Part shown: one piece after another, positions 36,390 through 46,042 of the stretch
Layout: each line of letters starts with the position of its first letter
How positions within the stretch are numbered: position 1 is the stretch's first letter
DNA from: Microbulbifer marinus
GTDB lineage: Bacteria > Pseudomonadota > Gammaproteobacteria > Pseudomonadales > Cellvibrionaceae
Direction of reading: 5' to 3'
DNA: 64,000 bases
NCBI RefSeq assembly: GCF_900107725.1
Contig: NZ_FNQO01000003.1
Span: 310,001 to 374,000 of the forward strand
Made by a program: the position numbers and the translations under genes
The notes under the pieces: model-generated
Database searches by the model: none
Seen by the model: only the letters and a program-made list of their open reading frames with translations
Told to the model about the DNA's origin: nothing

Positions 36390-36849
36390 TCTTCTTTTTC
36401 CTTCAAATCAGATTGTTTTTTGATCGACACGTTGGCCATAGCAACGTGTCGCTACGATTCGTTAATGGCGAAAGAGGAAGAGGAGAGGAAGGAGACTGAC
36501 GAGCGCCGCTCGCAGCGCTCAAATCGTTGCCGGTTTACCGGCGGGCGCGTGGATTCATGCTCCAGCAATTGCCGCCTGTCGACCGAGTACACCCCCACAG
36601 CCCGGCATTCCGTGCCTAACACTGCTCCCAAGCCTTCAATCTTTACTGCCCCGGTCGGTCGGCGTTAAAAATCACCGAAGCCCGACCCGTGATCTGGATC
36701 ACACTTTAGCAGAGGGCACAGTTGGTGAAAAATTTTCCGCGCCGTAATTAAAACGGGCAGAAGCGACCGCATGCGCGCATGGCCGACCCAAAACGCATTC
36801 GGGCGGCCAGATGGCCGCCCGAGCATTGAGGGAGTGTCCCGCCTACCGA
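36390..36849. other. Intergenic region between galU and gltX
   Basis: About 460 bases with no supported gene. It contains the gltX terminator-like hairpin and must contain the galU promoter. The 36540-region GCCGGTTTACCGGC is a small palindrome. Confidence 0.5.
36800..36821 (-). terminator. Terminator-like hairpin downstream of gltX
   Basis: CGGGCGGCCA-GA-TGGCCGCCCG is a perfect 10-bp inverted repeat 29 bases after the gltX stop. There is no strong T-run, so termination strength is uncertain. Confidence 0.6.
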
Positions 36850-38328
36850 TCAGCCCAGCGAGGCGTACTCCTTCTCCCAGCGCTTCAGCACCTTCTTGCC
36901 GGCGCCACCGAGTACGTCGACCGCCTGGCGCAGGCGCGCGCGGCTGAGGTCGGGGCCCAGCAGGACCATCGCGTCCATCACAGAGAAGGACGCCGTGGTG
37001 CCGCTGATCGCGACGAACAGCGGTGCGTTGAAGTCCTTCAGCTTGATGTCCATCGCCGTGGCCAGGTCCTTGACCGTGGCGAAGATGCTGTCGCGATCCC
37101 AGCTGCGCAGGGCTTCCAGACGCCACAGGGCGAACTGCAGCAGCTTCTTCTGCTCGTCCAGCTCCAGCTTGTTGCCGCTGAAGCTCTCCTCGGTCAGGCC
37201 CAGGCTGCCGGCGGCGAGGAAGCTGACCAGCGGGGCGAAGTCGCCGAAGGTCTCCATGCGCTCGCGGGCGTGGGGCAGTACCTTCAGCAGGTTTTCGCGG
37301 TTGAACATCCACTCGGTCAGGCGATCGGCCAGCTGCTCGTTTTCCAGCTCGCGGATCCACAGGCCGTTCAGCCAGGACAGTTTCTCGACATCGAATACCG
37401 GGCCGCCGAGGGATACGCGGTGGATGTCGAAGTGCTCCAGCATCTCGTCCAGCGAGAACTTCTCGCTCTCGTCCGGCATTGACCAGCCCATGCGGCCCAG
37501 GTAGTTCAGCAGCGCCTCGGGCATAAAGCCGGCGCGCTGATAATAGAGAATGGACGTGGGGTTCTTGCGCTTGGACAGCTTGGTCTTGTCCGGGTTGCGC
37601 AGCAGCGGCAGGTGGCACAACACCGGCATCTCCCAGCCGAAGTATTCGTACAGCAGCTTGTGCTTGGGTGCGGAATTGATCCACTCCTCGCCGCGCAGTA
37701 CGTGGGTGATCTCCATCAGGTGATCGTCCACCACGTTGGCCAGGTGATAGGTGGGCATGCCGTCGGACTTCAGCAGGATCTGCGCGTCGACCTGGGCCCA
37801 GTCGATCTCGATCGGGCCGCGCAGCAGGTCGTCCACCACGCAGGTGCCAGTCTCAGGCACGGTCATACGCACCACGTAGGGTTCGCCGGCGGCGCGACGT
37901 TTCTCGAATTCTTCCTTCGACAGCGCCAGGTCGCTCGGCTTCAGCGCGGTGCGGCCGGCCTCGCGCAGCTGTTCGCGCAGTTGCTCCAGCTCTTCGGCGG
38001 TGCGGTAGCAGTGGAAGGCGTGACCCTTCTCGACCAGTTCCTCGCAGTACTTCTTATAGATGTCACCGCGCTCGCTCTGGCGGTACGGGCCGTGGGGACC
38101 GCCCATATCCGGACCTTCCTGCCAGTCCAGCCCCAGCCAGCGCAGGCTGTCGAGGATGGCCTTTTCCGATTCGGGGGTACTGCGCTGCTGGTCGGTATCC
38201 TCGATACGCAGCACAAACTGGCCGCCCTGGGCGCGGGCGAAGCACTGGTTGAACAGGGCGATATAGGCGGTGCCCACATGGGGGTCGCCGGTGGGGGAAG
38301 GTGCGATTCGGGTTCTTACGGTGGTCAT
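36850..38328 (-). CDS. gltX: Glutamyl-tRNA synthetase
   Basis: 492 aa class I synthetase that charges tRNA-Glu. The HIGH-type signature is [19 protein letters not shown], and the KMSKS-type signature is [27 protein letters not shown] and [13 protein letters not shown] are family blocks. The C-terminal anticodon-binding helical domain (about 320-492) is complete. Single leftward gene with its own -10 box upstream. Confidence 0.97.
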   Translation of the reverse strand: MTTVRTRIAPSPTGDPHVGTAYIALFNQCFARAQGGQFVLRIEDTDQQRSTPESEKAILDSLRWLGLDWQEGPDMGGPHGPYRQSERGDIYKKYCEELVEKGHAFHCYRTAEELEQLREQLREAGRTALKPSDLALSKEEFEKRRAAGEPYVVRMTVPETGTCVVDDLLRGPIEIDWAQVDAQILLKSDGMPTYHLANVVDDHLMEITHVLRGEEWINSAPKHKLLYEYFGWEMPVLCHLPLLRNPDKTKLSKRKNPTSILYYQRAGFMPEALLNYLGRMGWSMPDESEKFSLDEMLEHFDIHRVSLGGPVFDVEKLSWLNGLWIRELENEQLADRLTEWMFNRENLLKVLPHARERMETFGDFAPLVSFLAAGSLGLTEESFSGNKLELDEQKKLLQFALWRLEALRSWDRDSIFATVKDLATAMDIKLKDFNAPLFVAISGTTASFSVMDAMVLLGPDLSRARLRQAVDVLGGAGKKVLKRWEKEYASLG

Positions 38329-38353
38329 ATCAAACCTGGTTGGGATTGAAGTG

Positions 38354-38388
38354 GATCAAATTTGATCGTTTTGAGGCGCGGGATTATA
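38354..38388 (-). promoter_or_regulatory. gltX promoter -10 box and leader palindrome
   Basis: A perfect TATAAT lies on the minus strand at 38383-38388; the -35 region near 38406-38411 (TGTGCC) is weak. Between it and the start codon lies the perfect 14-base palindrome GATCAAATTTGATC (38354-38367), a possible operator. Confidence 0.5.
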
Positions 38389-38486
38389 GCGCTGGCGGGG
38401 CTCCGGGCACAGAGACAGTCACGAACCTGACTTTCCGCGCTAACTAGCACAAATTACGGCCATTAGACAAAAAACATCCACAAAAA

Positions 38487-38504
38487 CCGTGACTTGCATC
38501 ACGG
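38487..38504. promoter_or_regulatory. CRP-like palindrome upstream of fimbrial operon
   Basis: CCGTGACTTGCATCACGG contains GTGA-N6-TCAC with correct CRP spacing; the outermost bases are C/G rather than the consensus T/A. It lies about 130-150 bases upstream of the major subunit start and also between gltX and the fimbrial genes. Confidence 0.55.
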
Positions 38505-38634
38505 AAAAAGTATCATTGGCGCGAAACGCATGGATTGCCTTGACCAAAAAAACAACACAAGTCGCAGTAGGGTATTTGCCAGCGAAATCGTTTCATATTC
38601 TCAACATGAATTTATGGTCCCAGGAAGAGTTACC

Positions 38635-39204
38635 ATGAAAACAACAATTCGCACTTTTGCAGCCTTTGCACTTGCTGCAGCAGCTTCCGGCGCTCTCGCC
38701 GCTAATGATGGAAACGTCGCTACCGGCGTCAACGCAGCTTCTCAGGGTGATTTCCAAGTTAACTTAAACTTGGGCACCGCCATTGTCGTCAAAAACCTTG
38801 GCGACCTAACTCTGGACGCGACAACGGCAGTTAATGGCCAACCAATTGTGGGGCGCGAACAAATCTGTGTTGGTGGCGTAGGCTTTAGCTCTTATAGCGT
38901 TGACCTGGTAAGCACCAATGGCATCACAGGTGGTGGCGCCGGCGCGACTTTCGGTTTCCAGCTAAACGGTTCCGCACAAAATCTCGAGTACAGTGCATCG
39001 TTCGCTGATGATACAAACCTTAGTTCAACAGGTGATTCGGCCGATAGCTCGACCGGCGTTGTGACTGGGGGCAGTTACCTCCGAAATGGCACCTTGGGTT
39101 GTACTTCGGACAACGCACAAGTGATCGTTTCAGTACCCAACTGGGAGTCCGCAACTGAGACTACCTACAGCGACACTCTGACTGTCACAGTTACTGCAGA
39201 GTAA
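38635..39204 (+). CDS. Fimbrial major subunit-like protein (CS1/alpha-type)
   Basis: 189 aa from the ATG at 38635, with AGGAAG a few bases upstream; the upstream frame is not coding. A signal peptide (1-24, ending ALAA) leads to a secreted beta-rich domain with two Cys (in EQICVGGVGFSSYSV and LGCTSDNAQV) that could form a disulfide. The last strand TYSDTLTVTVTAE is the typical C-terminal donor-strand-like ending of chaperone-usher subunits. First gene of the fimbrial cluster. AT-richer and probably more highly expressed than the usher gene. Confidence 0.85.
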   Translation: MKTTIRTFAAFALAAAASGALAANDGNVATGVNAASQGDFQVNLNLGTAIVVKNLGDLTLDATTAVNGQPIVGREQICVGGVGFSSYSVDLVSTNGITGGGAGATFGFQLNGSAQNLEYSASFADDTNLSSTGDSADSSTGVVTGGSYLRNGTLGCTSDNAQVIVSVPNWESATETTYSDTLTVTVTAE

Positions 39205-39249
39205 TTTCGACAAAGCCGGCGCTCATTGAGCACAGCTACTGACGAATTT

Positions 39250-41769
39250 ATGATCCGTACTATCGTTCGTATGTCGCTGGTTTTGTCATTGCTCGCATTT
39301 AAAAATAATAGCTATGCAGCCAGCGCAGCTTTTACGCTGGAAACCTCCGCGCCGGACGGTTTTGCCGAATTGACAGAGCCACAGCAGCTGGTCGCCGAAC
39401 TTTACTACGGCAGCCGGCCGCTGGGACCCGTACAGGTCACCGTCGACCCGCAGTCGGTTCGCTTCAGGGATCCGCAGGCGGTGCTGGCCCTGCTGCCGCC
39501 AACGCTGGATCCCGATGTTGTGCTACTGGCTCTGCTGGGGCCACAGCCACGCAACTCCCACCGCATCTGTTACAGCAATCGCCAGCGCAATTGCGGCGTT
39601 CTGCAACCGGAAAGTTTCGGCCTGATCTACGACGAGAGCCGTTTCCGCATCGATGCCTTCCTGGCGCCTGCACTGCTGCCACAACAGGCAGCCATTACAG
39701 ACCCCTATCTGCCGGAGGCGAGCAGTGACTTTTCCTATGTGCAGAGCCTGACCGGCAGCTGGTCTGGGGTACGCAGCGACAGCGGTCCCGACACGCAAAG
39801 CGCCAGCCTGTTCGGCCAGTCGATATTAGGCTTTGGTGCCAGTGGTCTGCATAGCCACTGGTCGGCCAACGATGCGGGCGAGAGCCAGATCTACCATCTG
39901 CACTGGGCGCGCGACTACCGCGGGAAAGCCTACTCCGCCGGATTGATACAGCCGCAGGGCGGCTTCAGCAGCTTTACCGCGGCGCCGTATCTCTACGGCC
40001 TGGAATTTCGCAGCTCGAACAACAGCCGTATCGATAACCGCTACCAGCAGGGCGCGCCACTGGAAGTGAACATGCCGGTGCGCGGTCGGGTGGAGGTACA
40101 CCGCGACGGCCGCCTGCTGCACAGCGAGCTGCTGGAAGCCGGCAACCAGTTACTCAACACGTCCAGCCTGCCGGGCGGTGCCTACACGGTGGAAGTCCGC
40201 ACTTTCGACGACAGCGGCAGGCCGCTGGCGCAGTACACCGAGTTTTTCGCCAAGGACTCACAGCTCCCCGCGCCCGGCGAATGGCGTTGGAGCTTCCAGA
40301 CCGGGCGCCCGGCATTGTTGAATGCCGATACACTGCTGCCGGAACAGGCCGATGATTTTGTCGCGCAGGCCAGCGTTGCGCGGCGTCTGTTCGACAGTAC
40401 CGGCCTGTTCGTCACCGGGGCACTGACCCAGGATGAGCAGCTGCTGGAACTGGGCGGCCGCTGGATCAGCGAGTATCTGGAACTGTCACCGAGTTTGCTG
40501 CAGACCAGTGACGGGCGCAGCGGCCACCGCCTGCATGCCATTCTACGCAGCCCGTGGCTCAACCTAAGCCTGACCGAAGCGCAACTTGACGACGCCACAA
40601 CTCTGCCCACAGACAACAATTACTCGTTGCTCGGCCGCGGTTTTTACCAGCGCAGTGCGAGCCTGAATGCCGGCCTGTTCGGCGGGCAACTGTCGCTGCG
40701 CTACAGTGAGCGGGACCGCGGCGTTTCATTGGCCACACCGGATTTCACCCTCGACGAAACCGCGACCGGCGCCGACAAACTGACCACGCTGGAATACCGC
40801 CGCAATATTTTCCGCAATCGCCACTGGCACGGGGACCTGACCCTGGCACACAGCGAAGCGGATGGCCAGCAGCTCACCTCCGCCTCTTTCCAGTTCCGGA
40901 TGCGCGGCGATCGCTGGAGCCATAGTGCGCGGCTGCGCAGCGAAATCGATGAGTCCGGCGATCAGCTCACCCGCGCGGGCATCGACTCCAGCTGGAACGA
41001 TCGCGACCTGTGGGCGATGGAAGTGGAGCAGCAATTCTCCAGCGAGATCGCAGAAAACGAGTACTACCTGGGCAGCAATACCCGTGTTGCCGGACACCGC
41101 GGCTTTTTCAGCTCGACGCTGGATTACATCGATACGGAGAGAGGCAAGTCGCTCAATTACCTCGGTAACTTCAGCACTAACCTGATCAGCGATGGCCGGG
41201 AGTTCGCCTGGGGCGGTGAGCGCTCCTATAACAGTGCGGTCCTGGTGGACATTGCCGGCAGCGAGGATCAGGATTTTGAAATCCTGGTCGATGGCGCGCG
41301 CCGCGGTTACGCCAAGGGCGGCGCCCGTTCGCTGGTCAACCTGCCCTCTTTCGGCAGCTACGATATCAGCCTACGCCCCCTGACGGAGGGCTTTTACGAC
41401 TACAGCGATGTCAGTGAAACCGTGACCCTGTACCCCGGCAGCGTGGCCAAGACGCAATACGAAATCAAGCCGGTGATTCTCACTATGGGGCGGATCGTCA
41501 ACGGAGATCGGCCGGTGAAAAATGCCAGGTTCAGTATTGGGGGACAGTCCACCGTCACCGATGAGTTTGGTGTCTTTCAACTGCAGCTATATGGCGATCC
41601 GCGCCGGCTGCAGGTGCCCCCGGTGCGCTGGCAGGACTGCCTGGTAGAAGTCCCGGAACAGACCTCCGGGGAGCACTGGCTCAACCTCGGCACCATCGAT
41701 CTGCAGCATGCACAATGTGCCGAAGGCAAGATCATTACCGTCGCTCAAGGAGATAACGATGGGCGTTAA
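39250..41769 (+). CDS. Outer-membrane fimbrial usher (CS1/TcfC-like)
   Basis: 839 aa from the ATG at 39250, which gives a signal peptide (MIRTIVRMSLVLSLLAF...SYA); an upstream TTG adds eight residues. The order is an N-terminal E-set-like/chaperone-docking region with a Cys pair (RICYSNRQRNCGVLQ), a large beta-barrel, a plug and C-terminal domains (VILTMGRIVNGDRPVKNARF, VPEQTSGEHWLNLGTIDL). Length and the non-FimD-like sequence fit CS1/alpha-class or archaic ushers. It threads subunits across the outer membrane. The 3' end overlaps the next gene by 11 bases. Confidence 0.9.
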   Translation: MIRTIVRMSLVLSLLAFKNNSYAASAAFTLETSAPDGFAELTEPQQLVAELYYGSRPLGPVQVTVDPQSVRFRDPQAVLALLPPTLDPDVVLLALLGPQPRNSHRICYSNRQRNCGVLQPESFGLIYDESRFRIDAFLAPALLPQQAAITDPYLPEASSDFSYVQSLTGSWSGVRSDSGPDTQSASLFGQSILGFGASGLHSHWSANDAGESQIYHLHWARDYRGKAYSAGLIQPQGGFSSFTAAPYLYGLEFRSSNNSRIDNRYQQGAPLEVNMPVRGRVEVHRDGRLLHSELLEAGNQLLNTSSLPGGAYTVEVRTFDDSGRPLAQYTEFFAKDSQLPAPGEWRWSFQTGRPALLNADTLLPEQADDFVAQASVARRLFDSTGLFVTGALTQDEQLLELGGRWISEYLELSPSLLQTSDGRSGHRLHAILRSPWLNLSLTEAQLDDATTLPTDNNYSLLGRGFYQRSASLNAGLFGGQLSLRYSERDRGVSLATPDFTLDETATGADKLTTLEYRRNIFRNRHWHGDLTLAHSEADGQQLTSASFQFRMRGDRWSHSARLRSEIDESGDQLTRAGIDSSWNDRDLWAMEVEQQFSSEIAENEYYLGSNTRVAGHRGFFSSTLDYIDTERGKSLNYLGNFSTNLISDGREFAWGGERSYNSAVLVDIAGSEDQDFEILVDGARRGYAKGGARSLVNLPSFGSYDISLRPLTEGFYDYSDVSETVTLYPGSVAKTQYEIKPVILTMGRIVNGDRPVKNARFSIGGQSTVTDEFGVFQLQLYGDPRRLQVPPVRWQDCLVEVPEQTSGEHWLNLGTIDLQHAQCAEGKIITVAQGDNDGR

Positions 41770-42715
41770 GCGATGGTTGTTTATCGCGCTGTTGCTGCCG
41801 CTGGTGCAGGGGCTGGCACCTCTCGCTCACGCCCAGGCGTGCGATACCGACCAGATTGTCCAGGTCTGTGAACTGAACAGCCGGACAACCTTTGTTTTCG
41901 ACCCGCAGACACAAACGCTGGGTTCGGTGGACTTTCGTATTATCAGCAAGCGCGAGAAGAAAAATGACCGGCCGCAGGGGGTGAAATACCGGGTCCGGGC
42001 AACTGAGACCAACCCAGCGCAATTCACCCTGAGGTCAACGAGTGGTAGTGACCAGATCGATGTCACGCTGACGTACGTCAACTTTGACGGTACGGCTACC
42101 GCGCTGACTCCCGGCGCCGAGTCCGCACAGCAGGACGGCACCCCCACCTTCGCCGACGCCTCGATCAGGTTCGACCTGGCCACGCCCGGGGTTCAGCCAG
42201 CGCCGGGGGTCTACCAGGGATCTTTCCAGCTGGAGCTCAACCAGTCGGCCGCTTGTGCTGACAGCGGCTGCCAGAGCACAACCGCCTCCTTTGAAGTGGA
42301 GCTGGTGGTCGATGCCAGTATCCGTATCAGCGGCCTGGAGGATATGTGGATCGATTACCCGGTCAGCACGGCGACGCAGACTTTCTGCGTATTCACATCG
42401 GCGGGGCTCGACTTTGGCATTCGCGCCGAAAGCCAGAACGGCACAGGGGAGTTCCTGCTGCTCGGCACCGGCGGCACCGGCGATACCGTGAACTACCAGG
42501 TGAGTACTGGCGAGGTCAGCAGCGCACTCTTCACGCTGACAGAGGGTGTATCGACGCTGGATCAGGGGACCACCTGGGCGGGCAACCCGAGCGCAGACTG
42601 CGCAACGGGCGGTGAAAACATGCAGCTGGAGATTTCGCTCGACCCAGCGGCGATCAATAACGCCATCGAGACCAACTATACCGACACCATCACGCTGACG
42701 GTCGAAATGCAGTAA
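41759..42715 (+). CDS. Second fimbrial subunit / tip adhesin candidate
   Basis: 318 aa from the ATG at 41759, with AAGGAGATAACG just before it. After a signal peptide (1-25, ending AHAQ) there appear to be two beta-rich Cys-containing domains (about 26-180 and 185-318); the C-terminus TNYTDTITLTVEMQ resembles that of the major subunit (TTYSDTLTVTVTAE). A two-domain layout and one copy per operon fit a tip subunit or adhesin, as CooD in CS1 pili, but the assignment is by position. Overlaps the usher gene, so it is coupled. Confidence 0.82.
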   Translation: MGVKRWLFIALLLPLVQGLAPLAHAQACDTDQIVQVCELNSRTTFVFDPQTQTLGSVDFRIISKREKKNDRPQGVKYRVRATETNPAQFTLRSTSGSDQIDVTLTYVNFDGTATALTPGAESAQQDGTPTFADASIRFDLATPGVQPAPGVYQGSFQLELNQSAACADSGCQSTTASFEVELVVDASIRISGLEDMWIDYPVSTATQTFCVFTSAGLDFGIRAESQNGTGEFLLLGTGGTGDTVNYQVSTGEVSSALFTLTEGVSTLDQGTTWAGNPSADCATGGENMQLEISLDPAAINNAIETNYTDTITLTVEMQ

Positions 42716-42727
42716 AACCTGCGGCCA

Positions 42728-43408
42728 TCACTGCAGCGGCAGGCGCACCTGCTCCGTTTCCCTGCCGCGGGCCAGCAGCTTCAGGAATCCGCCAGAGATT
42801 TCCGGAGCGAGCACCCTGCTGGTGCCGGCATACAGACGCCCTGCCCCTTCGATCGGGCGGCAGTCGTTTTCGCTCCGGCAGTGCTGCAGGTTACTGACTT
42901 CCACATTGACGTTGCCGGTATTTTTCAAAATCCAGGCACCATCATCATTGCTCAATGCCAGCTGGTAATTTCCGCCCTGGGGTTGCACGAACACCAGCGC
43001 CTGGTAAGCCACGAGGATTTTCAGTGCGGTGCGATCCGTCTTGATATCACCCACCACCGGTTTAAACGTCACCCGGTAGACCTTTTCGCGCTCCAGGTTG
43101 CGCTCCAGTGACATCAACCTAAAGCGCTTTCGCTCGCCGCTGGCCAATACGGCCTTGGACGGGCTGACCAGCAGTTTGTACTCCTTCGGGTCCACCACGC
43201 GCACGCGCTTTTCATCCGGCAAACCGGGATTGTCGACCCGGTAGATCTCTGTCTGCAGGTACAGGGTTTCCTCGTCCGGATTGGTCACGACAATATCCTC
43301 GCGGGAGTTTGGCGCGTCATCCAGATAGACGATGATCTTGTCCAGGGACATGGCGGCCAGCGTCGGCTGGGCGAGCAGCAATAGGAATCCGGCGATTATT
43401 TTTTTCAT
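42728..43408 (-). CDS. Periplasmic fimbrial chaperone
   Basis: 226 aa from the ATG at 43406-43408 (MKKIIAGFLLLLAQPTLAA, a clean signal peptide); an ATG at 43424-43426 is also possible. An immunoglobulin-like N-terminal domain (MSLDKIIVYLDDAPNSREDI, PSKAVLASGERKRFRLM, KVYRVTFKPV) matches pilus chaperones; the second domain has two Cys (LQHCRSENDC). It would fold the subunits encoded on the opposite strand. The convergent orientation, only 12 bases from the subunit gene, is unusual because chaperones usually share the usher transcript. Confidence 0.88.
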   Translation of the reverse strand: MKKIIAGFLLLLAQPTLAAMSLDKIIVYLDDAPNSREDIVVTNPDEETLYLQTEIYRVDNPGLPDEKRVRVVDPKEYKLLVSPSKAVLASGERKRFRLMSLERNLEREKVYRVTFKPVVGDIKTDRTALKILVAYQALVFVQPQGGNYQLALSNDDGAWILKNTGNVNVEVSNLQHCRSENDCRPIEGAGRLYAGTSRVLAPEISGGFLKLLARGRETEQVRLPLQ

Positions 43409-43465
43409 ACGGGGGCAACGAATCATGAAAGTTTTCTATTCTAAACCCCGCGCGCACGGAAACAA

Positions 43466-43801
43466 CTATTGCGCCACTATCATGATCGAGTCTGCGTCTT
43501 TCGTGATATCGGCGGACAGGCAGTAGCTGCCACTCTGGCCCGCCATCTGCCGGCCGGACTCTTCTCCGCTGCTAGTGAATTGAATCGAGAAATACCAGCC
43601 GGGAATGTGGCTCAGACACAGCCGCTCGCGACCGCCGTCCTGCTCCCGGCGCAGCTCCACGCGTGGGGGGAGATGCAGGGTGATACGGGCCGACGCCGAG
43701 GCGGTCACATTGTCGGCGGAGACCGCAACCGACGGCAGGCTGGCGCTCAAAACCAGCGCTGCCACGATGGGGCTTCCATATCCCATTACAGCCATTTCCA
43801 T
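43466..43801 (-). CDS. Small exported protein of the fimbrial cluster
   Basis: 111 aa from the ATG at 43799-43801; ATGs at 43793-43795 and 43784-43786 are alternatives. Signal peptide (ending VAVSA), then a beta-rich domain with two Cys (ERLCLSHIPGWYF and GSYCLSADI). It is not clearly a pilin; small size and location next to the chaperone suggest an accessory or minor subunit. Transcribed leftward, probably with the chaperone gene (57 bases apart). Confidence 0.72.
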   Translation of the reverse strand: MEMAVMGYGSPIVAALVLSASLPSVAVSADNVTASASARITLHLPPRVELRREQDGGRERLCLSHIPGWYFSIQFTSSGEESGRQMAGQSGSYCLSADITKDADSIMIVAQ

Positions 43802-44064
43802 TCTTTGACGCCGAATACGCAAAGCGCCCGAACAAACCGGCCGGGCAACCCGCTTCCAGTCTAGTCGACGGATTTTGCCCGCCCGCCATACAGGCGACTG
43901 CACGCCAGATTTTCACCGCTCATCAGCTTGCAACCACCGTCCCACCGTCTATTTTTTCCTTTAGGGTCGGCGGCTATCGCCGGCCCGGAACACCAATGGA
44001 TCTGCGAGCGACCGGCCGCTCGCGTCATGATGACAATAATGCTTACTATGCGGACCTGACTCTC

Positions 44065-44757
44065 ATGCTGATTGCGCATCGAGGCGATAAAAGCCACCAT
44101 CCGGAAAACACCCTTGCCGCCTTTGAGGCCGCCCACAGCCTGGGCGCCTGTGCAATCAAGTGCGACGTCCGGATCAGCGCCGACGGCACCCCCTGGTGCT
44201 TTCACGGCAACACACTACGGCTGCCGGAAGCCGCCGAGGAGCGCCCGTTTCACGAGCTGAGAGACCGTGAGCTGCGCCAGTCACCCCTGAACACCTTCGC
44301 CCAGCTGGTCGACTGGGCCAGCTGTCACCGCCACCTGGACTGGTTTGTCGAACTTGCCGAAACGAGCCTGGCCGCGGCGGGCGCGGATGTGGCGGTGGAA
44401 AGCGTCGTCGACTTGATGCGCCGGGAATGCGAGTCCTTTGCCCTGCTGACCGGGGATCACCGCAGCCTGCGTATGGCGCGCAGCCTCGGCTGCCACCGGG
44501 TGGCGCTGAAGGTGGACAGCGTGGCGCAGTGCCTGTCGGCAAGCGTCGTCACCCTGGCCCCGGACTACGTGCTGATCCGTGACTGCGATGTCGAATTCGA
44601 AGAGCTGCCGCCCGGCCCCTGGCAATGGGTGGTCTACGAGATCAACTCCGCCAAGGATGCGGTGCGCTGGCGCGTCCGCGGCGCCCACCACATCCTGACC
44701 GGCAACCTGCCGCTGCTGATGCGCTCGCGAGAAGCCAGCGATGTCTACGGATTTTGA
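44065..44757 (+). CDS. Glycerophosphodiester phosphodiesterase-family protein with altered metal ligands
   Basis: 230 aa from the ATG at 44065 (MLIAHRGDKSHHPENTLAAF). TIM-barrel GDPD fold: HRG...ENTLAAF is intact, but the usual metal pair E-x-D is KCD (AIKCDVRIS) and the usual HD is HG (WCFHGNTL). The catalytic His pair appears kept (HRG and FHG), and a third acidic residue may be in FVELAE. Known family members hydrolyse glycerophosphodiesters to glycerol-3-phosphate. The substitutions suggest weak, altered or no hydrolysis. It overlaps the next gene, a glycerol-3-phosphate dehydrogenase, by 17 bases, which still fits the pathway. Confidence 0.85.
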   Translation: MLIAHRGDKSHHPENTLAAFEAAHSLGACAIKCDVRISADGTPWCFHGNTLRLPEAAEERPFHELRDRELRQSPLNTFAQLVDWASCHRHLDWFVELAETSLAAAGADVAVESVVDLMRRECESFALLTGDHRSLRMARSLGCHRVALKVDSVAQCLSASVVTLAPDYVLIRDCDVEFEELPPGPWQWVVYEINSAKDAVRWRVRGAHHILTGNLPLLMRSREASDVYGF

Positions 44758-45949
44758 TGTTCTGGTAGTCGGCGCGGGAATCCAGGGAGCCGGAGCCGCC
44801 GAAGCATTGGCGAAGGCCGGCTACCGGGTGGTTATCCTCGAGCAGCTGGGTATTGCCACTGCCACCTCCTCCCGCTCCTCCAAGCTGATACATGGCGGCC
44901 TGCGCTACCTGGAGAGTGGTCAGTTCCAGCTGGTCTACGAGTGCCTGCGCGAAAGACGCTGGTTGCTGGAAAACAAGCCGCAGCTGGTGCGCATGGTGCC
45001 CTTCTATATCCCTGTCTATCAGCACAGCAAGAGACCCGCGTGGATGGTACGGCTGGGGCTGATGCTCTACGCGCTGCTGTCCGGCGTGACCAGCGGCTAC
45101 TCGCGCTTCCGCGCAGTGCGAAAGCGTGACTGGGAAAACCTCTCCGGTCTGAACTGTGAGGATCTGGTGGCGGTTTACCGTTACTACGATGCGCAGACCG
45201 ACGACGCCGCACTGACCCGCAACGTGGTCGAATCCGCGATGATGGAGGGCGCCCAGTTGATCTGCCCTGGCAGCCTCGTCGGCGCCGAGGTAACGCAGAC
45301 GGGCGTGCGGGTGGACTATGTCGCCGACGGCCAGCTGAATACCCTGCGCACCCGCGCGCTGGTCAACTGCAGCGGCCCCTGGGTCGCAAACACCAATGCC
45401 CGCTGTACCCCGGCAGCGCCACTGCCGCCGATCGATCTGGTGGCAGGTACCCATATCCAGCTGCCGCTGTCGCTGGGTGAGAAGATCTTCTATGTGGAGG
45501 CCGAGGACGGCCGCGCGGTGTTTGTGATGCCCTGGCTGGGCGAGACACTGGTGGGCACCACGGAGCGCAGCTACTACGGCGATCCGCTCGATGTGCAGCC
45601 GACTATGGAGGAGGAGAGCTACCTCTTGCGCACGGTACAGCGGTATTTTCCCCAGACTCGCGCCCTGCAGGTACACGACATAAGCGACAGTTTCGCCGGC
45701 CTGCGGGTGCTGCCGCAGATGGACAAGAGCCCCTTTGCGCGACCGCGGGAGACGCTGATCTGCTGCGACAGCGAGAAACTGCCGCGCATACTGGCCGTGG
45801 CCGGCGGCAAGCTCACCAGCTACCGCGCCACCGCGCGCAAGATCGTCAGGAAGTTGCGGCCCACACTGGAAGCCGACGACGGTGGCGGTGGTGACCCGGT
45901 CGCGCGCTGTGCCACGAGCAGCCTGTCGGAGAAAGAGCGCAATCTGTAA
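44741..45949 (+). CDS. FAD-dependent glycerol-3-phosphate dehydrogenase-like oxidoreductase
   Basis: 402 aa. N-terminal FAD-binding motif VVGAGIQGAGAAEALAKAGY, then the GlpD-type block SSRSSKLIHGGLRYLE and, near the C-terminus, FAGLRVLPQ and ILAVAGGKLTSYRATARKIV. It is about 100 residues shorter than E. coli GlpD and seems to lack the C-terminal helical domain. It would oxidise glycerol-3-phosphate to dihydroxyacetone phosphate with electrons to quinone. Coupled to the GDPD-like gene, suggesting use of lipid headgroups. Confidence 0.88.
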   Translation: MSTDFDVLVVGAGIQGAGAAEALAKAGYRVVILEQLGIATATSSRSSKLIHGGLRYLESGQFQLVYECLRERRWLLENKPQLVRMVPFYIPVYQHSKRPAWMVRLGLMLYALLSGVTSGYSRFRAVRKRDWENLSGLNCEDLVAVYRYYDAQTDDAALTRNVVESAMMEGAQLICPGSLVGAEVTQTGVRVDYVADGQLNTLRTRALVNCSGPWVANTNARCTPAAPLPPIDLVAGTHIQLPLSLGEKIFYVEAEDGRAVFVMPWLGETLVGTTERSYYGDPLDVQPTMEEESYLLRTVQRYFPQTRALQVHDISDSFAGLRVLPQMDKSPFARPRETLICCDSEKLPRILAVAGGKLTSYRATARKIVRKLRPTLEADDGGGGDPVARCATSSLSEKERNL

Positions 45950-45970
45950 TTAGCCCCCGTGTCCGCATCC

Positions 45971-46000
45971 TTAGGGCATCAGCAGCACATCCCCTATAAT
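45971..46000 (+). promoter_or_regulatory. Probable dusA promoter
   Basis: A perfect TATAAT at 45995-46000 with a weak TTAGGG 18 bases upstream, 43 bases before the dusA ATG. Confidence 0.5.
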
Positions 46001-46042
46001 GCGCAGGTCTTTTGATTTCAGCGCATTTCCGACTGCAGTTTT

